This document shows, in pieces, positions 8,658-14,943 of a stretch of DNA of 64,000 nt. The notes under the pieces were generated by a model. That model was given only the letters and a program-made list of their open reading frames with translations. It was not told where the DNA came from and searched no databases. Each line of letters starts with the position of its first letter. The first letter of the stretch is position 1. A program made the position numbers and the translations under genes. Source of the DNA: JBHGAV01 sp041946685 (GTDB lineage Bacteria; Acidobacteriota; Terriglobia; Bryobacterales; Bryobacteraceae); NCBI GenBank assembly GCA_041946685.1, contig JBHGAV010000013.1, positions 1-64,000 on the forward strand, written 5' to 3'.

Positions 8658-9389
8658 ATGTTACATATGGGGGGAGTGCAAGTCGAGAGCGCCCTGCTGT
8701 TTGAAACCCCCGCCGAGATGTATGCACGCGTGTTCCGCGCGCTGAAGCCGCGGACTCCCTTGCCGGAAATCCGCATAGAATACTGCCGCTTCGCGGACGC
8801 CAGCAGCCTGGCGCGCCTGGAGGGCAACCTTCTGCGGGTGAGGATCTCTGATCTGCTGGAAGGCGCGCCGGCCCCGGTCTCCGAGGCCCTGGCCTACATT
8901 CTGCTTTCGAAGCTCTTCCGGCGTCCAGCGCCCCGCATTTACAGTCACCGCTACCGGCTCTACATGAACCGCCGGGACGTGCGGCGCAGCGTTCACCTCG
9001 TACGCCAGATCCGCGGCCGGAAGCAGCTCGGTGAACCCAAAGGAGAGGCATACGATTTGGAGGAAATCTTCGAAGAGCTGAACCGGAGCTATTTCCACGG
9101 GCTGCTTGCGCGGCCCTCATTGAGTTGGAGCCAGCGGCCCTCGCGCACCATGCTGGGCCACTACGATCCTTCGCACAATGCCATTATCATCAGCCGGCTA
9201 CTCGATTCCCGCGAGGTCCCGCGTCTTGCGGCGGAGTACGTTCTGTACCACGAGATGCTGCACCTGCGCTTTCCCGTCCAGCACCGGGGAGCCCGGCGCA
9301 GCGTACATCCGGAGGAGTTTCGGCGCGCGGAGAAGGAATTTCCCCACTTGGCCGACGCCAAGAGAATCCTCAAGCAGCTTACCGCCTGA
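8658..9389 (+). CDS. SprT/YgjP-like zinc metalloprotease domain protein
   Basis: 243 aa. The C-terminal half carries the gluzincin motif HEMLH (H198, E199, H202), followed by a conserved RRSVHPEEFRRAEKEFPH segment with a candidate third ligand H217. The segment YDLEEIFEELNRSYFHGLL and SRTMLGHYDPSHNAIIISR match the SprT-like/M48-like layout. The substrate is unknown; SprT-like proteins act on DNA-protein complexes in eukaryotes, but that does not transfer directly. Start is uncertain: ATG 8658, ATG 8667 and GTG 8676 are all in frame. The divergent fabH starts only 7 bp away. Confidence 0.75.
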   Translation: MLHMGGVQVESALLFETPAEMYARVFRALKPRTPLPEIRIEYCRFADASSLARLEGNLLRVRISDLLEGAPAPVSEALAYILLSKLFRRPAPRIYSHRYRLYMNRRDVRRSVHLVRQIRGRKQLGEPKGEAYDLEEIFEELNRSYFHGLLARPSLSWSQRPSRTMLGHYDPSHNAIIISRLLDSREVPRLAAEYVLYHEMLHLRFPVQHRGARRSVHPEEFRRAEKEFPHLADAKRILKQLTA

Positions 9390-9407
9390 CAGGGAGCAGG
9401 CGCGTGA

Positions 9408-9941
9408 TCAGGCCAGAGTTGCCTGCCGGACCAACACCATCCGTCTCAACTCGACGCGCATCTCATCGAGCGAGCCGATCAGGCGGTGGACGTCGGCATT
9501 GCTGAGGCCAAACCCGTAGAGCAGGAGGCGCCACCTGGCTCCGAGCATCGCAGCCGTGAACGAGAGCCTCCGCTTCAGCAGGGCCCTGGCCATGTCCGGC
9601 CTGTCCTGGGGGGCATGCGCCATCCAGAAGCTGGCGGCGGCCTCCAGCCTCCTGAAGTCCGCACTGATCCAACTCAGGTATCCGCGGAAGACTTTGATCC
9701 TCTCGCGGCGCAGCCGTCGGGCGATATCCGATCGATATCCCTTCTGCCGGGCCAGATAACGGTAGTCTTCTTCGGAGAAGAGGCGCTCCATGGGCCGGTA
9801 TCTCGCAACGGAAAATCGACTCAGCCAATCCGAGCTCACCAGTTCACACCGGCTGGGGGAAACCAACCTCTGGAACAAGAGAGCGAGCACGAGGGCCACC
9901 ACTCCACCGGTTATGGCCGCAATTGAGAGCATTGTGAGCAT
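9408..9941 (-). CDS. Single-pass membrane protein of unknown function
   Basis: 177 aa. One N-terminal membrane helix (about residues 3-24, ITGGVVALVLALLFQRLV) is followed by a basic, all-helical cytoplasmic-like domain (YRYLARQKGYRSDIARRLRRERIKVFRGYLSWI and ARALLKRRLSF). I recognise no family. The ATG is preceded by GGTGGGGAACG. It has its own well-formed promoter (9975-10003) although it lies 110 bp downstream of the 7-TM gene on the same strand. Position suggests it belongs to the putative peptide locus 9408-12442, which is inference. Confidence 0.65.
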   Translation of the reverse strand: MLTMLSIAAITGGVVALVLALLFQRLVSPSRCELVSSDWLSRFSVARYRPMERLFSEEDYRYLARQKGYRSDIARRLRRERIKVFRGYLSWISADFRRLEAAASFWMAHAPQDRPDMARALLKRRLSFTAAMLGARWRLLLYGFGLSNADVHRLIGSLDEMRVELRRMVLVRQATLA

Positions 9942-9974
9942 CGTTCCCCACCCTTGTGTGGGTGTTCACCGAAA

Positions 9975-10003
9975 ATAATAGCTAAGGCGGGAATTGAAGA
10001 CAA
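9975..10003 (-). promoter_or_regulatory. Sigma70-type promoter of the 177-aa gene
   Basis: On the minus strand TTGTCT (9998-10003) and TATTAT (9975-9980) are separated by exactly 17 bp, a good match to TTGACA-N17-TATAAT. The start of transcription would be near 9968, 27 bp before the ATG at 9941. Just upstream, 10004-10018 holds two TAGTAC copies separated by TTT, a possible regulator site. The rest of 9942-10051 shows nothing else. Confidence 0.55.
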
Positions 10004-10051
10004 TAGTACTTTTAGTACATATGGGACCCTGGAACACCAGGACGGCTTTGC

Positions 10052-10822
10052 CTACCTGTCGCCAGTGCGCCGCAGGGAATCGCTGAGAGCATCAAGATGC
10101 CGGAGCAGCCTCTCTTCGTCCTCGGGCTGCCACCTGCTGCGCACCACCACGAGTCCCTCCTCGCCAGCGCGGTTAAGCCAGGCGAGCCAGAGAACGAAGC
10201 ATACGCAGTCCACACAGATCAGCGAAGTGTTAATAGCAGCAGTAATCTGGTACCCGGCAACGTTGCGCAGGAACAGACCCAGGGCCACCGAAAGGAAGTG
10301 AATGGACAAGACGGTTGCGTGGAGCACGGTATTGCGGCGGATGGAAATCGGGAACAGCACCAGGAAGACGGTAATCATCAGTAGGAAAAGCACCAGACTG
10401 GAGACGATGCCCCTCTCAATGACGCTGAAGTAGACCAGGGTCCGGTACGCCCCGGCTGGACGGCTCAGATCGGCGGAGAGGCTAAGAGAGGCAATCCCCG
10501 CAGCCAGGACCATGGATGCCGACAGCACCCACCTGCTAAGGGTGGCAATGCCGGGGTGTTTCCTGAGGGCCATGGAGTACAGTTCCAAGACAACGAGGAC
10601 GGAAAGGAGCCAGATCACCGGCTGACTGACCAGGAAGACCCACGCGTAGCGGTTGGTCCTCGCCGGCACCAGCATGAGAAGCCCGGCCTGGACCACACCG
10701 GCACAGAGGTATACCAAGAACGAAGCGTAGGGCTTGTGAAGGCGGGTTAGCAGCAGTTTCGCAACCAGCGCTGCCTGCAGGAGGACACCGATCACCCAAA
10801 GGGAATGCTGCAATCCTTGCAT
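10052..10822 (-). CDS. Seven-helix membrane protein of unknown function
   Basis: 256 aa with seven predicted membrane helices at about 8-27, 33-53, 60-83, 93-113, 135-157, 166-186 and 195-217, then a charged C-terminal tail of about 40 residues (WQPEDEERLLRHLDALSDSL). The even spacing, short N-terminus and cytoplasmic tail resemble 7-TM receptors or transporters, but there is no kinase, ABC or protease motif. The start ATG at 10822 has only weak Shine-Dalgarno support. A small secreted peptide gene lies directly upstream on the same strand, separated by a hairpin, so export, processing or sensing of that peptide is a possible role. Confidence 0.65.
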   Translation of the reverse strand: MQGLQHSLWVIGVLLQAALVAKLLLTRLHKPYASFLVYLCAGVVQAGLLMLVPARTNRYAWVFLVSQPVIWLLSVLVVLELYSMALRKHPGIATLSRWVLSASMVLAAGIASLSLSADLSRPAGAYRTLVYFSVIERGIVSSLVLFLLMITVFLVLFPISIRRNTVLHATVLSIHFLSVALGLFLRNVAGYQITAAINTSLICVDCVCFVLWLAWLNRAGEEGLVVVRSRWQPEDEERLLRHLDALSDSLRRTGDR

Positions 10823-10879
10823 CTAGCGCTCAGGCCGTCCCTTCTGGCGCTGAAAGCAAACAGGTTCAGACACAATGAT

Positions 10880-10906
10880 AGCTTGCCACCTGTGGAGTGG
10901 CAAGCT
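10880..10906 (-). promoter_or_regulatory. Perfect 10-bp stem-loop between the peptide and 7-TM genes
   Basis: AGCTTGCCAC (10880-10889) and GTGGCAAGCT (10897-10906) are a perfect inverted repeat with a 7-nt loop. It starts 23 bp after the stop of the 38-aa gene and ends 57 bp before the start of the 7-TM gene. On the minus strand it is followed by ATCATTGTG, not a T run. It may be a partial terminator or 3'-end stabiliser that lets the peptide mRNA outnumber the downstream gene. Confidence 0.5.
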
Positions 10907-10929
10907 TCACGTCGGGTTTGCGGGCGACC

Positions 10930-11046
10930 TTACTGTGCGCTGTCGCAGGGGAAGCATTCCGGCCAAGGATTGTAATTTGTCGTCACATTGGCCGCGACTG
11001 CAAACTGGAGCACTAGGAACAAGGCAACCACCAATTTTCTCAACAT
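10930..11046 (-). CDS. Small secreted peptide with a C-x-x-C loop (38 aa)
   Basis: The frame runs MLRKLVVALFLVLQFAVAA, then NVTTNYNPWPECFPCDSAQ, then TAA. A basic start, a hydrophobic core and an A-V-A-A end make a near-ideal signal peptide. That would leave a mature peptide of about 19 residues with two cysteines four apart, able to form a small disulfide ring. GGGGAGAG stands about 10 bases before the ATG. A TATAGT -10-like hexamer lies at 11101-11106, inside a dyad. I know no family. It could be a pheromone, a toxin-like or a structural peptide. Coding status rests on the signal peptide, ribosome site and context. Confidence 0.55.
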   Translation of the reverse strand: MLRKLVVALFLVLQFAVAANVTTNYNPWPECFPCDSAQ

Positions 11047-11095
11047 ACTGCCTGCTCTCCCCACCGTACAAAGATGGAATGGTATTTCCTCAACG

Positions 11096-11110
11096 AGAGT
11101 ACTATACTCT
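11096..11110. promoter_or_regulatory. Perfect dyad over the candidate peptide promoter
   Basis: AGAGTA (11096-11101), CTA, TACTCT (11105-11110) is a perfect 6+6 inverted repeat. It overlaps the TATAGT hexamer (11101-11106, minus strand) that is the best -10 candidate for the 38-aa gene, about 50 bp before its ATG. A protein bound here would block that promoter. Confidence 0.35.
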
Positions 11111-11139
11111 TTCGCTTCAAGGTACTACCGGGCGAAAAT

Positions 11140-11155
11140 GTTCCAATATCGGAAC
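11140..11155. promoter_or_regulatory. 16-bp palindromic operator candidate, copy 1
   Basis: The site reads GTTCCAATATCGGAAC, symmetric at 14 of 16 positions. It lies between the divergent 38-aa peptide gene (start 11046) and 153-aa gene (start 11242). A closely matching site, GTTCTGAGTTCGGAAC, stands upstream of the Cro/CI-type regulator at 12576-12591. Two copies of the same dyad at the only two intergenic control regions around the regulator make it the likely binding site of that regulator. Confidence 0.5.
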
Positions 11156-11190
11156 AGCCGCCCGTCGTCGCGAGCCGCTGTGCAACAAAG

Positions 11191-11221
11191 TGGACCATCC
11201 GCCGCCAACTAGCGGTATAAT
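11191..11221 (+). promoter_or_regulatory. Promoter candidate of the 153-aa gene
   Basis: A perfect TATAAT is at 11216-11221, 20 bp before the GTG at 11242. The best -35 is TGGACC at 11191-11196 (19-bp spacing) or the overlapping GGACCA (18 bp), both weak, so the promoter may need an activator. The predicted leader is about 14 nt. Confidence 0.45.
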
Positions 11222-11241
11222 CGAGCCTTACGGCTCCCGTC

Positions 11242-11703
11242 GTGATGGAGATACAGCGAAAGAGGGGCAATCTCGAGCGCGGCAAGGCTGCGGAGATGTG
11301 GCGGCACACGCTGAACCAGATCCCCTCGACCTTCGGCCGCCTGGTCTACCTGTCCTCCCTCAGGGATCAGAACACGGGACGTTACGAGCACCACGGCCTT
11401 GCCCAGATGTTCGGGGAGAGCGAGACCGATACCGCGTTGAGGGAGAGCCACGAGGAGACGTTTGCCGACTGGCTGGCTTCCAGCATGGAGCAGCAGAAGG
11501 AAGATCTGGATCTGTATCTCTCTTCTTTTCAGGTTGATAGACACACGATCGTGAGCACATGGATCCGCCTCGCCCCTTACAGGAGTCTGGTGCCCGCCTC
11601 CGCCCGCGACCCCGAACAGAGGCTCTACCTTGCCGACCTGGAGGCGCTCCTGGAGATACTCAAGGCCGAGTACGACGTCTCCGGCCGGGATCCAGACGCA
11701 TAG
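11242..11703 (+). CDS. Hypothetical 153-aa helical soluble protein
   Basis: 153 aa from GTG 11242, with an ATG directly behind it at 11245. Helical and charged: MWRHTLNQIPSTFGRLVYLS, then RYEHHGLAQMFGESETDTAL, SHEETFADWLASSMEQQKED and YRSLVPASARDPEQRLYLAD. There is no signal peptide, membrane helix or catalytic motif that I recognise. The regularly spaced His, Trp and Glu residues suggest a defined fold. It is divergent from the peptide gene and its last 44 bp overlap, tail to tail, the end of the regulator gene 11660-12442. Confidence 0.65.
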   Translation: MMEIQRKRGNLERGKAAEMWRHTLNQIPSTFGRLVYLSSLRDQNTGRYEHHGLAQMFGESETDTALRESHEETFADWLASSMEQQKEDLDLYLSSFQVDRHTIVSTWIRLAPYRSLVPASARDPEQRLYLADLEALLEILKAEYDVSGRDPDA

Positions 11704-12442
11704 CAACGCCCACAACCTGCCCGACGATGTCCACGTCGTTGGGGTAGTTGTGCACTTCGGGGACGCATTGCGATGCCGGGTGGGGTTGAAGAACGAGACG
11801 GTTCTCCGTTATGTGGCACCACGCGCAGGCGTAGCCGCTCCGGTGTTCAACGAAGTAGATGGGGCGCTCGAACTCACTGGCCCACCCCCCCGTGGCGATC
11901 CTGGTCCGGCTCTCGTCCACCAGAACGAGGGAGCCCGGGTGCAGTAAGGGAAACATGAACCAGTCGTCCATCCCGATAAAGCCGTAACGGTGGCGCTTCA
12001 GATCCAGGCCGTTCAGCAGAGCCAGCGGGAGCTTCCCCCAGCGCTGGATCATACGGCTGAGGTAGGTGGTGCGACCGAGTTCAACCCCGGGATCAAGGCC
12101 GAATGGCAGCTCGATCTGAGCATGGTCCACGGGACGGAAGCCGATCAGGTGGGTGCGCTCCACCCCGACGCTCAAGGCATCCGCCGGGAGCCCGGTGAAA
12201 TCGATGCCGTACCATCTCAGAACCTCGAACAGATCCAGCCTGTAGATGGCGCACAGGGAGTACAGCCGGTAGAGAGTCGGGAGCGTGCCTTTGTTCTCGA
12301 TGTCTGCGAGGCGACTGAGCGCGATACCGAACTCGGGGTTTTGGAGGCGCTCGGCGATGCGCAGACTGGCGTCCTCCACGTCCCGGTAGCGCAAGTTGAG
12401 GCGCTCGCGGACCTGCCTTAGCCTTTGCCCTGGCTCCTCCAT
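11660..12442 (-). CDS. Cro/CI-type HTH regulator with S24-like C-terminal domain
   Basis: 260 aa from the ATG at 12442 (MEEPGQRLRQVRERLNLRYR); a longer frame to 12664 overlaps ubiX and looks non-coding. Residues about 5-80 form an XRE-type HTH domain (LSRLADIENKGTLPTLYRLY). The C-terminal part (GSLVLVDESRTRI, RPIYFVEHRSGYACAWCHI, YPNDVDIVGQVVGVAMRL) resembles the LexA/CI S24 fold, but the usual Ser-Met-x-Pro becomes FMFP and the general-base Lys is absent. It therefore probably does not self-cleave and may bind a ligand or dimerise. A 16-bp palindrome stands upstream, so autoregulation is likely. Confidence 0.75.
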   Translation of the reverse strand: MEEPGQRLRQVRERLNLRYRDVEDASLRIAERLQNPEFGIALSRLADIENKGTLPTLYRLYSLCAIYRLDLFEVLRWYGIDFTGLPADALSVGVERTHLIGFRPVDHAQIELPFGLDPGVELGRTTYLSRMIQRWGKLPLALLNGLDLKRHRYGFIGMDDWFMFPLLHPGSLVLVDESRTRIATGGWASEFERPIYFVEHRSGYACAWCHITENRLVLQPHPASQCVPEVHNYPNDVDIVGQVVGVAMRLDPGRRRRTRP

Positions 12443-12530
12443 GGTATGATCCTGAGACGGCACAAACGTTACCAGCGCGGGAACCCGCAGTCGCCGGCTC
12501 GCCACAATTCGCTGTGAGGGACGCAGGGCA

Positions 12531-12559
12531 ATTATACCGGGTGCGCGCGCAGACGACAA
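12531..12559 (-). promoter_or_regulatory. Promoter candidate of the regulator gene
   Basis: A perfect minus-strand TATAAT lies at 12531-12536. The only -35-like sequences, TTGTCG (12552-12557, 15-bp spacing) and CCTTGT (12554-12559, 17 bp), are poor. The palindrome 12576-12591 is centred about 60 bp before the expected start point, which fits a site used for activation better than for simple blocking. Confidence 0.4.
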
Positions 12560-12575
12560 GGCGTTTTTTCGATTT

Positions 12576-12591
12576 CTGTTCTGAGTTCGGA
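12576..12591. promoter_or_regulatory. 16-bp palindromic operator candidate, copy 2
   Basis: The site reads GTTCTGAGTTCGGAAC and shares GTTC-Y and TCGGAAC with the copy at 11140-11155. It lies in the 181-bp region between the regulator gene (start 12442, minus) and ubiX (start 12624, plus), 33 bp before the ubiX start, so it may affect ubiX as well. Confidence 0.5.
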
Positions 12592-12623
12592 ACAATCGGG
12601 TCCGAATTGAGGTAATTGGCCAC

Positions 12624-13211
12624 GTGCGAGTCATTGTCGGCATCTCGGGCGCCAGCGGTTCCATCTACGGGTTACGGTTACTGGAGAGACTGCGTGAGCA
12701 GCCGGCAGTCGAGATTCACCTGATCCTCAGCCGGCTGGGAGAGAAAACGTTGTACCTCGAAACGGGCAAGCGGGCCGCCGATTTGAAAGCCCTGGCTCAT
12801 CATTGGCATCCTATTGAAGATGTAGGGGCTTCGATCGCCAGCGGCTCTTTTCTGACCGACGCCATGGTGATCGCGCCGTGCAGCATACACACCATGTCGG
12901 CGATCGCCACGGGCATCACCGGCAACCTGATGACACGCGCCGCCGACGTGATGCTCAAGGAGCGGCGCAAGCTTGTCCTCATGGTCCGGGAGTCGCCGCT
13001 GCATCTGGGCCACCTGCGGAACATGGCGGCGCTGGCCGAGATGGGAGCCATTATCGCTCCTCCGGTGCCGAGTTTTTACCATCGTCCGAAGGCTGTTCTG
13101 GAAATAGTGGATCAGAGCGTCGACAGGGTTCTAGACCTACTGGGAACACCATGCCAACAGGCTCGGCGCTGGGAGGGACAGAGAAGACGTCATGCCGAAG
13201 AGGACTTGTGA
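12624..13211 (+). CDS. ubiX: Flavin prenyltransferase
   Basis: 195 aa. It makes the prenylated FMN cofactor used by UbiD-type decarboxylases in quinone and aromatic metabolism. The N-terminus MRVIVGISGASGSIYGLRLL is the FMN-binding signature; DAMVIAPCSIHTMSAIATGI, ERRKLVLMVRESPLHLGHLR and VPSFYHRPKAVLEIVD follow in the family order. The GTG start is preceded by TGAGG. No ubiD is in the window. Its 3' end overlaps pheA by 20 bp, which suggests cotranscription. Confidence 0.92.
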   Translation: MRVIVGISGASGSIYGLRLLERLREQPAVEIHLILSRLGEKTLYLETGKRAADLKALAHHWHPIEDVGASIASGSFLTDAMVIAPCSIHTMSAIATGITGNLMTRAADVMLKERRKLVLMVRESPLHLGHLRNMAALAEMGAIIAPPVPSFYHRPKAVLEIVDQSVDRVLDLLGTPCQQARRWEGQRRRHAEEDL

Positions 13212-14043
13212 AATCGCGGCCTTCCAGGGCGAGAAGGGCGCATTCAGCCAGGAGGCCGCTCGCCGCCTGCTCGGCGACCAAGTGAGGGTGCTGCCGCGCC
13301 AGCGTTTCGAAGAGGTGTTTCAGAGTCTGGAAAGCGGTGCGGCCAGCGCGGCGGTCATCCCTATCGAAAACACCCTGGCGGGCTCGGTCCATGAAAACTA
13401 CGACCACCTGCTCCATTTCGACTTCCGCATCGTGGCCGAGACCAGCGTGCGGATCGTGCACAACCTGATCGCGCCGCCAGGTGTGCGGCTGAGCCAGGTC
13501 CGCAGGGCCTTTTCGCATCCGGTCGCGCTGAATCAGTGCCTGGATTTCTTCACGGAGAATCCCCGGATCGAGAAGGTCCCCTTTTACGACACTGCAGGGA
13601 GCGTGAAAATGATCATGGAGGAAGGGCTCACCGATGCCGCCGGGATCGCCTCGTCGCTGGCGGCGGAGATTTACGGGGCGAAGGTACTGAGGAAGTCCAT
13701 TGAGGACGACCGGCAGAACTTCACCCGGTTCTTTCTCCTGCGCCGCGCGGACTGGAAGGCAAGACGCACGCCGCCCGCTCCCAAGGGCTGGAAGACATCG
13801 CTGGTGTTTACGACCCGGAACATCCCCGGCTCCCTGTTCCGCGCTCTGAGCGCGTTCGCGCTGCGCGATCTGAACCTGGCCAAGATCGAATCACGCCCTT
13901 TGCGCGGCAAGCCTTGGGAGTACCTGTTCTACCTGGACTTCATGGGGCACGTCGAGGACGAGCGGTCGCGCAATGCACTGGGACACCTGGCCGAGCTGGC
14001 CGATTTCCTGCGCGTGCTGGGCTGCTATCCCAGCGGCGGCTAG
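13192..14043 (+). CDS. pheA: Prephenate dehydratase
   Basis: 283 aa, monofunctional (no chorismate mutase domain). It converts prephenate to phenylpyruvate for phenylalanine synthesis. The catalytic domain starts IAAFQGEKGAFSQEAARRLL and includes AAVIPIENTLAGSVHENYDH and the NFTRFFLL motif near residue 180. An ACT domain follows (about 200-283, TSLVFTTRNIPGSLFRALSA), with ESRP, the usual Phe-sensing motif. GGAGGG lies before the ATG. Its stop shares CTAG with the stop of the convergent gene. Confidence 0.93.
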   Translation: MPKRTCEIAAFQGEKGAFSQEAARRLLGDQVRVLPRQRFEEVFQSLESGAASAAVIPIENTLAGSVHENYDHLLHFDFRIVAETSVRIVHNLIAPPGVRLSQVRRAFSHPVALNQCLDFFTENPRIEKVPFYDTAGSVKMIMEEGLTDAAGIASSLAAEIYGAKVLRKSIEDDRQNFTRFFLLRRADWKARRTPPAPKGWKTSLVFTTRNIPGSLFRALSAFALRDLNLAKIESRPLRGKPWEYLFYLDFMGHVEDERSRNALGHLAELADFLRVLGCYPSGG

Positions 14044-14939
14044 TAGAGCGGCGCCGAGCCCGGGGGCCGGGTCTTCCAGCGGCGGTGGATCCACAGCCAC
14101 TGGTCGGGATGCTCCCGGATGATTTCCTCCAGCCCCTTTTGCACGCGCTGGGTGTCAGCTTGAACATCGCCGGCGATCTCCACCGGAGGGTAGAAGCGCA
14201 GGACATAGCGCTGTTCCCGCTCCGACCACAAGGCGCAACCCAGAATGACTGCGGCTCCGGTGTGAGCTGCGATGCGGGCAAGTCCTCCGTTGGAGCAAGC
14301 GGGGATACCGAAGAAGTCGACGAACACTCCGTACTCGGGGCTCGTGTTCTGGTCAATCAGGATGCCGACGGCTTGGTTGGCTGCGAGCGCCGCCAGCATC
14401 CCCCTGGCGAAGTCCTTCTTCTCCATGAGCCGGTTTCCGGAGAGGGCCCGGCGGCGGGCCACCAGAGCATCCAGCAAAGGATTGTCGAGGGGGCGCACGA
14501 CCACGTGCATGGGACCGGTCAACAGGGCATGCGCAAACGCGCTCAGTTCCCAGTTGCCGAGGTGCCCGGTGGCGATCAGGACCCCGCGTCCCCGGCGGAT
14601 GGCCGCCTCGAAATGCTCGTATCCCTCGTAGCGAATCCACCGGCCGACGTTGTCACGACCGATTCGCGGAAGGCGCGCGAAGCTGACCAGCAGGCGTGCA
14701 ATCGATTGAAACACCCCGTCCGCGATCCGGCCGCGCTCGCGAGCGGTCAGTCCTGGAAGCGCCATCTCCAGATTCCGGCGAGCCGTACGCCTCAGACGCG
14801 GGATCGCGAGGTCTAACAGCGCCACATAGCGCCGGGCGAGCCAGTCGGACAGGGATCTGGGACCGTACTCCAGCGTGAAGAGCACGAACAGGGCCGCCCA
14901 GTACTCCAGCCGGTTGCGCAAGCGGGATCGATGTCGCAA
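14040..14939 (-). CDS. LpxL/HtrB-type lysophospholipid or lipid A acyltransferase
   Basis: 299 aa. One N-terminal hydrophobic segment anchors it at the inner membrane. The acyltransferase H-x(4)-E/D motif is present in ATGHLGNWELSAFAH; later motifs are ARRRALSGNRLMEKKD, GILIDQNTSPEYGVFVDFFG and the C-terminal HPDQWLWIHRRWKTRP. The family adds secondary acyl chains to lipid A. Without other lpx genes nearby, the exact acceptor is open. It begins 4 bp after the mnmA stop, so both are read from the mnmA promoter. Confidence 0.85.
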   Translation of the reverse strand: MRHRSRLRNRLEYWAALFVLFTLEYGPRSLSDWLARRYVALLDLAIPRLRRTARRNLEMALPGLTARERGRIADGVFQSIARLLVSFARLPRIGRDNVGRWIRYEGYEHFEAAIRRGRGVLIATGHLGNWELSAFAHALLTGPMHVVVRPLDNPLLDALVARRRALSGNRLMEKKDFARGMLAALAANQAVGILIDQNTSPEYGVFVDFFGIPACSNGGLARIAAHTGAAVILGCALWSEREQRYVLRFYPPVEIAGDVQADTQRVQKGLEEIIREHPDQWLWIHRRWKTRPPGSAPLY

Positions 14940-14943
14940 GCGA

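Noticed and set aside
10823..11241. A longer protein gene in the largest gap
   Set aside because: All longer frames here lack start signals and sensible composition; only the 38-aa frame has a signal peptide and ribosome site. The rest is control sequence and the stem-loop.
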